The notes: generated by a model not told the origin, from the sequence alone. DNA of 7,598 bases from Rickettsiales bacterium (GCA_947453775.1 CANGHM010000020.1:1-7598); one strand, 5' to 3'; counted from the stretch's first letter, positions 1-5,537 are shown. Translations and numbers: made by a program.

Positions 1-684
1 AGATTGCGACTCATTTTTGACATCAGGCGATGAAGAGTTATCAAGATTAATCGAAATCAAGAAGTCTGAAAAATGAACCGTATAGTTAAATATATTTTTC
101 TCAAGCGTTTGAAAGCCGCTCCGAACTGGTGCTTGCCTTATCACGCTTGGGACAAACTTAGTTTCTGTATTGCTTTTTATCGGTGATAAAGTTGGATAAC
201 CTAAAAACAAAGGTTTTTCAATCTCACTGAGGATTTGCACAGCCTCATGATTATGCTTGAATAATAATTTTGGCTCTTTTAACCAATTCTGCAGTTTGGT
301 GTTTTGACCATGATGATCAGAATCTACATTTGTTAAGTGACACTGAAAACTCAGGCGCGCGGCATGATTATTATTAATATCGATATTTATTTTTAGATTT
401 TTTGCTAAAGTAACTTTATCTTCCGATTCTTCACTCCCTTCTTCATTAGGAAGAGAGTAGTCAAACTCCATTTTCATACAAGACCCAGAATGATCTGATT
501 CAATATGAACAATAGGTTTATTTTGTAATGTGTCACCTAACCTCACATTTAGCTTACCAGACGTGTGATGAAAAAAATCTATTATCCCTATCGCTGGCGC
601 AATAAATGAAGCGTTATGTTTTTTTACTACATTAGTATTAGGTCCAAACATTTTTGAAACAACAGAACGAAATAAGCTAGGCAT
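1..684 (-). CDS. Array gene A: KPI/LQY-repeat family protein, 3' end beyond the window
   Basis: I do not recognise this protein. The frame is open from the ATG at 684 to base 1 (228 codons) with no stop, so the C-terminus is missing. The start is fixed by the leader it shares with the three genes to its right. Residues 28-58 (IAPAIGIIDFFHHTSGKL, then NKPIV) match the APLALMDFLLTDGPIDL stretch of gene D. Residues 69-76 (CMKMEFDY), LSFQCHL at 111-117 and LQNWLKEPK at 131-139 match FMRIEFDN, IYLQYCL and LQDWPKQVK of D. A second unit may begin near FLISINLDNSS at 208-218. An acidic linker (EEGSEESED) lies at 81-89. There is no convincing signal peptide, membrane helix or catalytic motif. It looks like a soluble repeat protein, perhaps surface-exposed or secreted to a host, but that is a guess. 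Confidence 0.8.
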   Translation of the reverse strand, partial: MPSLFRSVVSKMFGPNTNVVKKHNASFIAPAIGIIDFFHHTSGKLNVRLGDTLQNKPIVHIESDHSGSCMKMEFDYSLPNEEGSEESEDKVTLAKNLKINIDINNNHAARLSFQCHLTNVDSDHHGQNTKLQNWLKEPKLLFKHNHEAVQILSEIEKPLFLGYPTLSPIKSNTETKFVPSVIRQAPVRSGFQTLEKNIFNYTVHFSDFLISINLDNSSSPDVKNESQS

Positions 685-712
685 AATATTACCATAAAAA
701 AATTATTTATAT
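682..712 (-). promoter_or_regulatory. Conserved leader of gene A
   Basis: The minus strand reads ATATAAATAA, a T-run, then TTATGGTAATATTATG, in which the last ATG is the start of gene A. The same block precedes B, C and D. The AT-rich part could supply a -10 box (TATAAAT). No AGGAGG-type ribosome site is present; GGTAA, about 6 bases before the start, is the only purine-rich candidate. The upstream ATG, 11 bases before the start, opens an overlapping frame. Confidence 0.55.
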
Positions 713-803
713 ACCCCCTGAAACAAATTTACTCCCTCAAGCGCGCAAGGACTTCATAGCCCTAGGGTTAATGTGCGCATCGTTGTGGGATGTTTTTACT
801 AAC
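713..803 (-). promoter_or_regulatory. A/B-type upstream spacer, GC-richer, with GCGC-bounded dyad
   Basis: This spacer separates the tail of gene B from the leader of gene A. It shares a diverged but recognisable pattern with the spacer ahead of gene B: ATTAA, CCCT, a CGCGCT block, then a GG-rich stretch before TATATAAATAA. GCGC at 741-744 and 775-778 bounds a segment with the palindrome CCCTAGGG inside. It has none of the long AT hairpins seen ahead of C and D. A regulatory role is inferred from position and shared pattern only. Confidence 0.35.
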
Positions 804-872
804 TTTGATAGCTTTTTTACCAGCCTTCTTTTCAATTACACAGAACCTGAAAAGGTTAATTTTATTTAACAC
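768..872 (-). other. Lysine-rich coding-like tail element after gene B (GKKAIK)
   Basis: A frame shifted from gene B runs from a possible GTG at 872 to TAA at 768-770 (34 residues), overlapping the last codons of B. It contains FCVIEKKAGKKAIKVSK. The same block, with mostly conservative or synonymous changes, follows gene D (MIQKSAGKKAAKVVK) and gene C (QKRGGKKAIKG). There is no good ribosome site or ATG here. It may be a micropeptide gene, or a decayed coding remnant copied with the cassette. A perfect 5-bp hairpin (AACCT/AGGTT, 844-857) lies just after the stop of B. Confidence 0.35.
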
Positions 873-1923
873 ATTCTACTTCTGCGACATGACCAGTAAG
901 ATACGCATCTTGACTGTGAGGGTCTTGATCGCTAAGACCGTCCATCATTGTTAATACAACTTTTTCAAGATTTTTTTGAATTTTCAGACTCTCTTCATCA
1001 TTACTTAATAAGCCTACTCCATTAAAGAAATCCTGAATGGTGATATTTTGTTTATTCTGATTGCGAATCTCTACTTTTTCCAACATACACATGGCGTACT
1101 CATTATCAAAAGTAAGTTTCAAACAATGTGATAAAGGACCATGAGATTTATGAAAATTCGTCGACCATTTGGTGGTATCTGTTTTAGAAACTAAATTAAC
1201 CATCACTTTTTGCTTGCTATTGAAATAATGAGACTCCTCTTGAGATGACAAGTCATCCACCACAATCGGCTTGGAAAAGACAGTCCGCGAAAGTATCTTA
1301 TACTGAAGGGAGAGCTCTTGCTTATCTTTATTATGAACAGTGATATTAAACAGGGATTCTGGCACAAGAGATTGTGTATGTATAGGCATTTGCACATACA
1401 CTGAATTTAATTTTTCAAAACTAAATTTGACAATTTTCTTATCCTCTTGATTTTCAACCGATCCTCGTTCATCCAGATCAATAGTAAACACAATTGGCTT
1501 TGTGCTCAACTCAAGAGTATCAAGAATAGTAAACACAACTGACTCTGCACTCAACGCAAGAGTACCAAGAAAATTAGTGCTAATATTATTAACAGCATCT
1601 TGGATTTTATCACCCCCTAAAAAACTCCAAAGCTCAATACCCAAAACATTTTTAATTGTTATAGGAGCCAATAATCCGTTAAAAAAACTAGTTGCATTAA
1701 TGTTGATAATAGGCTTTCTTAATAAGAATACATTTAACATACAATGCGCACCTGTGCAAAAAGCGCGAGCCTCTGTCGATTGGTCATTCCAGAAGTACTT
1801 TCCTTCTGGTAAGAATGATAACAAACTGTAAGTAGTTGTAGCGGCTGATAGCCCCACTGCCCCCTGCATTATTTTAGTAGCAAAAGGAAGGGCATTCACA
1901 TTAACCATAATTAACTTAACCAT
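862..1923 (-). CDS. Array gene B: KPI/LQY-repeat family protein with 15-residue tandem repeat
   Basis: This is a 353-residue protein that I do not recognise. The start at 1923 sits at the same place in the shared leader as in its three neighbours. The N-terminus (residues 19-39) is moderately hydrophobic and could be a membrane anchor or uncleaved signal. KPI occurs at 70-72, 142-144 and 218-220. FFNG occurs at 80-83, ten residues after the first KPI, as in gene C, and again at 299-302. LSLQYKI at 204-210 matches IYLQYCL of gene D. LKLTFDNEY at 268-276 matches the FDN motif. GLLSNDEES at 304-312 matches GLLSIDEES of D. Residues 119-133 and 134-148 are a direct 15-residue duplication. The composition suggests beta-rich repeat units. 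No enzyme motif is visible. Family membership is well supported, but function and cell location are unknown. Confidence 0.85.
   Translation of the reverse strand: MVKLIMVNVNALPFATKIMQGAVGLSAATTTYSLLSFLPEGKYFWNDQSTEARAFCTGAHCMLNVFLLRKPIININATSFFNGLLAPITIKNVLGIELWSFLGGDKIQDAVNNISTNFLGTLALSAESVVFTILDTLELSTKPIVFTIDLDERGSVENQEDKKIVKFSFEKLNSVYVQMPIHTQSLVPESLFNITVHNKDKQELSLQYKILSRTVFSKPIVVDDLSSQEESHYFNSKQKVMVNLVSKTDTTKWSTNFHKSHGPLSHCLKLTFDNEYAMCMLEKVEIRNQNKQNITIQDFFNGVGLLSNDEESLKIQKNLEKVVLTMMDGLSDQDPHSQDAYLTGHVAEVECVK
1483..1572 (-). repeat. 45-bp tandem duplication inside gene B
   Basis: Bases 1483-1527 and 1528-1572 are adjacent direct copies with 8 differences in 45 by hand count. They encode LGTLALSAESVVFTI and LDTLELSTKPIVFTI. 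The copies are in frame, so one KPIV motif was gained or lost by a simple internal duplication. Confidence 0.9.
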
Positions 1924-1950
1924 AATATTACCATAAAAAATTATTTATAT
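1921..1950 (-). promoter_or_regulatory. Conserved leader of gene B
   Basis: This has the same block as ahead of gene A: ATATAAATAATTTTT then TTATGGTAATATTATG, ending in the start codon. The upstream ATG frame here stops after only seven residues (MVILWLS), unlike the longer frames ahead of A, C and D. Confidence 0.55.
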
Positions 1951-2046
1951 ATCCTTAACACCAAACCTAGGCCCCAGCGCGAAAGGGCCTTATCTTAAGG
2001 GCTTAATATAGGCGCTTTGCCAGGGTAAGCTAATTACTTGTACCCC
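1951..2046 (-). promoter_or_regulatory. A/B-type upstream spacer ahead of gene B
   Basis: This is a GC-richer spacer resembling the one ahead of gene A. AGCGC at 1976-1980 and GCGCT at 2012-2016 form an outer dyad around a small CCTTA/TAAGG hairpin (1989-2001). It leads into TATATAAATAA of the leader. Promoter function is inferred, and I could not place convincing -35 and -10 boxes. Confidence 0.35.
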
Positions 2047-2090
2047 TTTGATAGCTTTTTTACCACCCCTCTTTTGAGCCTCGCTCAAAC
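1990..2090 (-). other. Lysine-rich coding-like tail element and hairpin after gene C
   Basis: In a frame shifted from gene C, 2047-2064 encodes GKKAIK, preceded by QKRG, and the frame runs on to TAA at 1990-1992. The DNA of this block is identical to the matching block after gene B. There is no ATG in the frame; a TTG could start at about 2087. A perfect 7-bp hairpin (TTTGAGC, loop of 3, GCTCAAA; 2073-2089) sits just after the stop of C. It is not followed by a U-run, so it is not a classic terminator. Confidence 0.35.
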
Positions 2091-2099
2091 ATGAATTGG

Positions 2100-2513
2100 T
2101 TATAATTCATTAGCCTCATCAGGAAGCTCTCCTGTCGGTGTTGACGCATCAGCAGATTGTTCTATTGCGGACTTAGCTTGCTCTGCTCCCCCACCATTGC
2201 CACCTGATTCATTTGCACCAGAAAATAATTTATCAACGATTACAGCAATAGATAAACCGCCGAAAAAACCATTTAAACCAAAATGTAAAATAGGCTTACT
2301 TGATAAGGCTTTGGGTGGCATAAAAATATTAGCTAGCAAGCCGACTATCCCAACCCCTCCCAGAGCTAATGAGTATTCTTTTATTACACTTTTAGCTGCA
2401 TCATGCTTGCGCAAAAGATAGTAACCCAGGCCAACTGATGTACCTAATGTGGCAGTTGTTAGCAATTGTAACGATTGAGTATCAAAACGGTTTGCAGGAA
2501 TGAACGAAGACAT
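2100..2513 (-). CDS. Array gene C: small membrane protein with Gly-rich tail, KPI/FFxG motif
   Basis: This is a 137-residue protein of unknown function. I chose the ATG at 2513 because it occupies the leader position used by A, B and D. The longer frame from 2555 would translate the shared non-coding leader. There are three likely membrane helices, at about residues 17-34, 48-65 and 76-97. The third contains KPILHFGLNGFFGGL, which matches KPIININATSFFNGL of gene B, and this is the only clear link of C to the family. The tail (98-137) is polar and Gly/Ser/Ala/Glu-rich, starting NESGGNGGGAEQ, and is probably disordered. C is much shorter than B and D and lacks the LQY units. It may be the membrane component of the array or a cut-down paralog. 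Confidence 0.82.
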   Translation of the reverse strand: MSSFIPANRFDTQSLQLLTTATLGTSVGLGYYLLRKHDAAKSVIKEYSLALGGVGIVGLLANIFMPPKALSSKPILHFGLNGFFGGLSIAVIVDKLFSGANESGGNGGGAEQAKSAIEQSADASTPTGELPDEANEL

Positions 2514-2561
2514 AACATTACCATAAAAATTATTTATATTACAAATATATATCACACTTAT

Positions 2562-2598
2562 AAAAGCACGCTATTATGAATAATATAATATCGTGCTT
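2562..2598 (-). terminator. Hairpin followed by four U, terminator-like or 5' structure
   Basis: AAGCACG at 2564-2570 pairs with CGTGCTT at 2592-2598, and TATTAT at 2572-2577 with ATAATA at 2585-2590, giving 13 of 14 pairs around a 7-base loop. Read on the minus strand, the stem ends in CGTGC followed by UUUUAU. This could terminate gene D transcripts. Because the same hairpin also sits about 50 bases before gene D, it could instead be a fixed part of the upstream control region of C and D. Confidence 0.4.
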
Positions 2599-2625
2599 AA
2601 TATTATGGCATATATGATATTATTA
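2598..2625. repeat. Second inverted repeat of the C upstream cassette
   Basis: TAATATTAT at 2598-2606 and ATATTATTA at 2617-2625 are inverted with one mismatch, around a centre containing the palindrome CATATATG. It is kept in the copy ahead of gene D. It could be an operator for a dimeric regulator or an RNA hairpin. Confidence 0.45.
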
Positions 2626-2722
2626 GCACATTCGTTATTTATAATTAATTTAATTAAAAATTGATACTATCGGTAGTGAAACGCAATATTAATCAGGTAG
2701 CTCAAAAGAATGATCGGCAATC

Positions 2723-2803
2723 CTAAGCGCCCACAAATAATATGTCGCTAAAAAGCACTTTCACCACCTTGGCAGCCTTTTTACCAGCACTTTTTTGAAT
2801 CAT
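2723..2803 (-). CDS. Possible 26-residue lysine-rich micropeptide after gene D
   Basis: ATG at 2803 to TAG at 2723-2725 encodes MIQKSAGKKAAKVVKVLF and eight more residues. It is the only member of the post-stop element that has an ATG. Compared with the element after gene B, the peptide alignment F-[CY]-[VM]-I-[EQ]-K-x-A-G-K-K-A-x-K-V is better than expected for random spacer. Several codon changes are silent (AAA/AAG, GTT/GTG), which points to coding, now or formerly. No ribosome site is visible. A basic amphipathic helix is possible. It may equally be a relic of an ancestral gene end. Confidence 0.35.
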   Translation of the reverse strand: MIQKSAGKKAAKVVKVLFSDILFVGA

Positions 2804-2831
2804 ATAGAAACATAAAAAGGTTCATTTGACT

Positions 2832-3887
2832 TTACTTTGACACATGAGGCATATTACCACCAGATATATCAACTTCTGGAGGATTGGTAGAGGTATCCTG
2901 AGCATAATCTTTAACTACTCCGACTTTAGAATCTTCCACATCTTCAGATAAATACTCTTTAAACATGTGGAATAATCCAGCATGAAGCGACCCAGGCCCC
3001 TCCTTTGATTTTTTTAAACAATCCATAGCAGCAGGAAAATTATCAATCTTGACTTGTTTTGGCCAATCCTGAAGGCAAATCCACTCGCCATCCAGGCTAC
3101 GAACCTTCGCTTCTTTTAAGTCATACTGAAGGTAGATGCCACCCCCATCACCATAAATAGCGATCTTAAGTTTGGGATAATCTGCGAAAAATGATAAAGA
3201 ATTATCAAACTCTATCCTCATAAATATACCCTTGATATGAAAATCAGAAAAAATTTTTGCCTTACCCGAGGCGCTCAAGGCAAAATAATCGTCTAGATCA
3301 GTATGAGTATTTTCATAAACTTGTGAGAAGGCTGCTTGAATAATTCTTGTTGCTGGAATATCCAGATGATTATGACCTTCATTTAATGCGCCCCTTACTC
3401 CTTTTAACGCCCCCTTAAGCAAAGCGCTCAGCACATTTTTACTTTCCTCATCAATACTTAATAATCCACCATGATAACGATAATTATCTGGAGGCGCCTG
3501 ATTAAAAACTTTTATTTCTTTAAGGCAATACTGCAAGTAGATACGGTTGCTATCTTTCTTGCCAAAAAGGACATGAAGCGTCGGATCCTGCGCCGCAATG
3601 GGCTTGGTCGCAATAGCGCTAACAGGAAAATCAAATTGCACAAAGCTGCTTGTTCGCATTAAAGTGATAGCACACCTATTTGGTGCATCATGGCAATACA
3701 GATCTATTGGCCCATCTGTGAGTAGAAAATCCATAAGCGCTAACGGCGCTGTGGTTAATGACCTATTATCTCTTAAAAGCCCCTTGTTAGAGCCATGGCA
3801 ACTCGCCTCAGCTGATGTTGAAACAGCTGCTCGCAATATTTTTTGAGGACTAAAACGAGAGGTAAAAGAATAAATTGACGGAAACAT
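2832..3887 (-). CDS. Array gene D: two-unit KPI/LQY-repeat family protein
   Basis: This is a 351-residue protein that I do not recognise, with its start at the shared leader position. It shows two related units. Unit 1 (about 82-128) runs FVQFDF, TKPIA (94-98), then RIYLQYCLKEIKVFN. Unit 2 (about 222-262) runs FMRIEFDNSL, then GIYLQYDLKEAKVRS. Between them are GLLSIDEES (141-149, shared with gene B) and a helical stretch NVLSALLKGALKGVRGAL (151-168). After unit 2, LQDWPKQVK (272-280) matches LQNWLKEPK of gene A. The N-terminal 40 residues are basic and Ser-rich with no clear signal peptide. The C-terminal tail from about 312 is acidic and then Pro/Gly-rich. It looks soluble, and no catalytic signature is seen. 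A role as a surface or secreted host-interaction protein is plausible but unproven. Confidence 0.87.
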   Translation of the reverse strand: MFPSIYSFTSRFSPQKILRAAVSTSAEASCHGSNKGLLRDNRSLTTAPLALMDFLLTDGPIDLYCHDAPNRCAITLMRTSSFVQFDFPVSAIATKPIAAQDPTLHVLFGKKDSNRIYLQYCLKEIKVFNQAPPDNYRYHGGLLSIDEESKNVLSALLKGALKGVRGALNEGHNHLDIPATRIIQAAFSQVYENTHTDLDDYFALSASGKAKIFSDFHIKGIFMRIEFDNSLSFFADYPKLKIAIYGDGGGIYLQYDLKEAKVRSLDGEWICLQDWPKQVKIDNFPAAMDCLKKSKEGPGSLHAGLFHMFKEYLSEDVEDSKVGVVKDYAQDTSTNPPEVDISGGNMPHVSK

Positions 3888-4057
3888 AATATTACCATAA
3901 AAAGTTACTTATATTACAAATATATATCATACTTATATAAAGCAGGCTATTATGAATAATATAATATCGTGCTTAGTATTATGGCATATATGATATTATT
4001 AGCACATTCGTTACCTATAGTTAGTTTAATTAAAAATTGATATCATCGGTAGCGAAA
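3885..4057 (-). repeat. Long direct repeat, copy 2: upstream cassette of gene D
   Basis: This is the partner of 2511-2681 and includes the leader (3885-3914) with the start codon of D. The AAGCA...TGCTT hairpin lies at 3940-3974; one base change (GCAGG for GCACG) breaks a pair that is intact in copy 1. The second inverted repeat around CATATATG is retained. Copy 2 is the outermost edge of the array, so it also marks the border with the housekeeping genes. Confidence 0.85.
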
Positions 4058-4120
4058 TGTTATAGTCAATTAAGTTGAAGTTTGATACTAGAAACAATGC
4101 CTTGAGCTCTATTCTACATA

Positions 4121-4144
4121 ATAAAAGGCGCAGCGAGCTAAGCC
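4121..4144 (-). terminator. Probable Rho-independent terminator after the small exported-peptide gene
   Basis: On the minus strand GGC, TTAG, loop CTCG, CTGC, GCC forms a short stem with one mismatch and one G-U pair (4127-4144), followed directly by UUUUAUUAU. It lies 22 bases after the stop of the 4167-4340 gene and would separate it from array gene D. Confidence 0.45.
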
Positions 4145-4166
4145 GGCAACCCTCGAATCAATTAGA

Positions 4167-4340
4167 CTATATCAGAGCGTAGTTAGCAGGACGCCTCATG
4201 CATGGGTTTATAATAAATGGATTAGAGTTATCCAGCGAGGTGTCGGCCCACACACAAGGGCTGAAAATTTCATATTGGCTTTTTTGTGTGCAAGCAGAGT
4301 TGAGATTAAATGCTAAAAGCAATAATAATATTTTTTTCAT
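4167..4340 (-). CDS. Small exported protein, possible lipoprotein (57 residues)
   Basis: ATG at 4340 to TAG at 4167-4169 encodes a 57-residue protein. It starts MKKILLLLLAFNLNSACTQ, a textbook signal peptide: KK, a seven-residue hydrophobic run, then Ser-Ala-Cys. Cys17 fits a lipobox, although the -3 residue is Asn instead of the usual Leu, so lipidation is likely but not certain. Simple cleavage after Asn-Ser-Ala is the alternative. The mature part (about 41 residues) has Cys29 in SPCVWAD and Cys47 in NPCMRR. A TATAAT box lies about 24 bases upstream of the start without a clear -35. The gap to folE is 99 bases and a terminator-like hairpin follows. Size and layout recall the small lipoproteins of type IV secretion systems (VirB7), but no other secretion gene is present and I do not assign it. 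Confidence 0.65.
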   Translation of the reverse strand: MKKILLLLLAFNLNSACTQKSQYEIFSPCVWADTSLDNSNPFIINPCMRRPANYALI

Positions 4341-4439
4341 TACACGTCTTAACAGTAAATTATATGTTTATATTAACGTTAAGATGTATAGATAATGAGT
4401 TATTTTTAATTTTAAGTTGTAAATTTTGGAGATCTGTGG

Positions 4440-5012
4440 TTATACAGCCATTTGCAGACTGCTGATAAATTCGGACCGATAATCTTTGTCGTCTTTAAAG
4501 ACTCCCGTGAAAAAATATGTGTCCATTAAGCTATTTCGTTGCTCCACCCCCCTTACTACCATACAATGATGCGCAGCAGAAATTTTTACAGCAACGCCCA
4601 AAGGTTTCAAAGTAGAGTCAAGAGCATGGGCGATTTCCGCGCTCATGTGCTCTTGTATCTGCAATCTTCGAGCAAACATATTTACCACCTTTGCGATCTT
4701 GCTGATGCCAACTATTTTATTTTGAGGGATATAAGCAATACTGGCATACCCCACAATAGGGAGCATATGATGTGCACATATGGAATTAAATTCTATTTTT
4801 TTTAGCAACACCATATTATGAGCATTGGGCAGGTCGTAGAATTTATCACTAATAATCTCATCTAATTTTGTACCATATCCAGCGTATAATTCCTGATAAC
4901 TTGCAATTACTCTCTGAGCAGTGTTGGCGATGTGCTGACCAGACCTATCAACCCCGATGTAATCAAGCAGGGTATTGACTGCTGCGATTGCTTGCTCTTT
5001 AGATGGCTTCAT
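4440..5012 (-). CDS. folE: GTP cyclohydrolase I
   Basis: It converts GTP to 7,8-dihydroneopterin triphosphate and formate in the cytosol, the first step towards folate and also an entry to queuosine. The protein has 190 residues, normal for the bacterial family. Using a constant offset of 31 to E. coli FolE, the zinc ligands are Cys79, His82 and Cys150, and the catalytic His are His81 and His148. Gln120-Glu121 (RLQIQEHM), Ser104-Lys105 (GISKIAK) and Arg154 (MVVRGV) fill the GTP pocket. One oddity is the CEHH motif, which reads CAHH: Ala80 replaces a Glu that is nearly always present. The N-terminal REGL..TP motif is also altered (GQHIANTA). The start is one base after the ppa stop, so translation is probably coupled. 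Identification is firm; full activity is less sure. Confidence 0.95.
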   Translation of the reverse strand: MKPSKEQAIAAVNTLLDYIGVDRSGQHIANTAQRVIASYQELYAGYGTKLDEIISDKFYDLPNAHNMVLLKKIEFNSICAHHMLPIVGYASIAYIPQNKIVGISKIAKVVNMFARRLQIQEHMSAEIAHALDSTLKPLGVAVKISAAHHCMVVRGVEQRNSLMDTYFFTGVFKDDKDYRSEFISSLQMAV

Positions 5013-5013
5013 A

Positions 5014-5511
5014 TTATTTATTTAACTGGTATTTTGAAATGAGCTCCACAGCTTTAGCAGCCCCTTGCCAATCTTGCACTTTGACCCATTTACTTTTATC
5101 TAGGTCTTTATAATGCTCAAAAAAATGCTTAATTTTTGCTAGTTGACTCTCATCAAGATCCCCTATATCCACAATGTGAGAATATGATGGATCGGTTTTA
5201 AGAGCAGGTAGGGCCAGAATTTTTTCATCTGTGCCAGACTCATCCTCCATCATCAACACCCCTATCGGGCGAGCCTTAATTAGACAGCCTGGTATTAGTG
5301 GATATGCACAAATAAGTAATACGTCTAGTGGATCACCGTCTTGCGCCAATGTATCTGGTATGTAGCCATAATTTGCAGGATAGCGCATTGCGGTATTCAT
5401 AAATCTATCGACCATCAACATACCGCTATCTTTATCTATTTCATATTTAATTGGATCGGAATTCATTGCAATCTCAATTATTACCTTAATTTCTGTCTGG
5501 GTATTGCTCAT
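5014..5511 (-). CDS. ppa: Inorganic pyrophosphatase, family I
   Basis: This soluble Mg-dependent enzyme hydrolyses pyrophosphate to two phosphates and pulls nucleic acid, protein and nucleotide synthesis forward. At 165 residues it is slightly shorter than the E. coli enzyme at the N-terminus. The active site is complete with an offset of 7 from E. coli: Glu13, Lys22, Glu24, Arg36, Tyr44, Tyr48, the DGDPLD motif with Asp58, Asp60 and Asp63, then Asp90, Asp95, Lys97, Tyr134 and Lys135. The start at 5511 has no strong ribosome site. It lies 26 bases after nfu and one base before folE, so it sits inside an operon. Confidence 0.97.
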   Translation of the reverse strand: MSNTQTEIKVIIEIAMNSDPIKYEIDKDSGMLMVDRFMNTAMRYPANYGYIPDTLAQDGDPLDVLLICAYPLIPGCLIKARPIGVLMMEDESGTDEKILALPALKTDPSYSHIVDIGDLDESQLAKIKHFFEHYKDLDKSKWVKVQDWQGAAKAVELISKYQLNK

Positions 5512-5537
5512 TTTATTATCGTTTAGTTTAGTTTATA

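Larger units (their letters stand above)
2511..2681 (-). repeat. Long direct repeat, copy 1: upstream cassette of gene C
   Basis: This stretch is nearly identical to 3885-4057 ahead of gene D: the start codon, leader, two inverted repeats and a far AT-rich segment ending in ATCGGTAG. The match stops inside the CGAAA/TGAAA region near 2680. The leader at 2511-2539 differs from the consensus by one base (GTAATGTTATG). The rest of the spacer up to the D tail element is unrelated. It probably carries the promoter of C, and was copied together with the gene or exchanged by recombination. Confidence 0.85.

Noticed and set aside
2059..2091. Ten-residue frame MFERGSKEGW just after gene C
   Set aside because: It is too short, it is not shared with the tails of B and D, and it overlaps the hairpin.
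2514..2555. Earlier in-frame ATG of gene C at 2555 adding 14 residues
   Set aside because: The added codons translate the leader that is non-coding in A, B and D; starting at 2513 puts C in register with its neighbours.
1502..3846. Plus-strand open frames opposite genes B, C and D (for example 1502-1831, 2197-2421, 3598-3846)
   Set aside because: They are antisense to better-supported minus-strand genes, have no family motifs and no conserved leader.
2511..4057. CRISPR array or insertion sequence formed by the repeated upstream DNA
   Set aside because: Only two long copies are present, separated by a full gene, with no short regular spacers, no transposase and no flanking target duplication.
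4167..4340. Naming the small exported peptide VirB7
   Set aside because: Only size, signal and Cys content agree; no secretion gene is adjacent and I see no clear sequence match.
4198..4395. Plus-strand 65-codon frame
   Set aside because: It lies opposite the signal-peptide gene at 4167-4340, which explains the region better; it has no recognisable features of its own.
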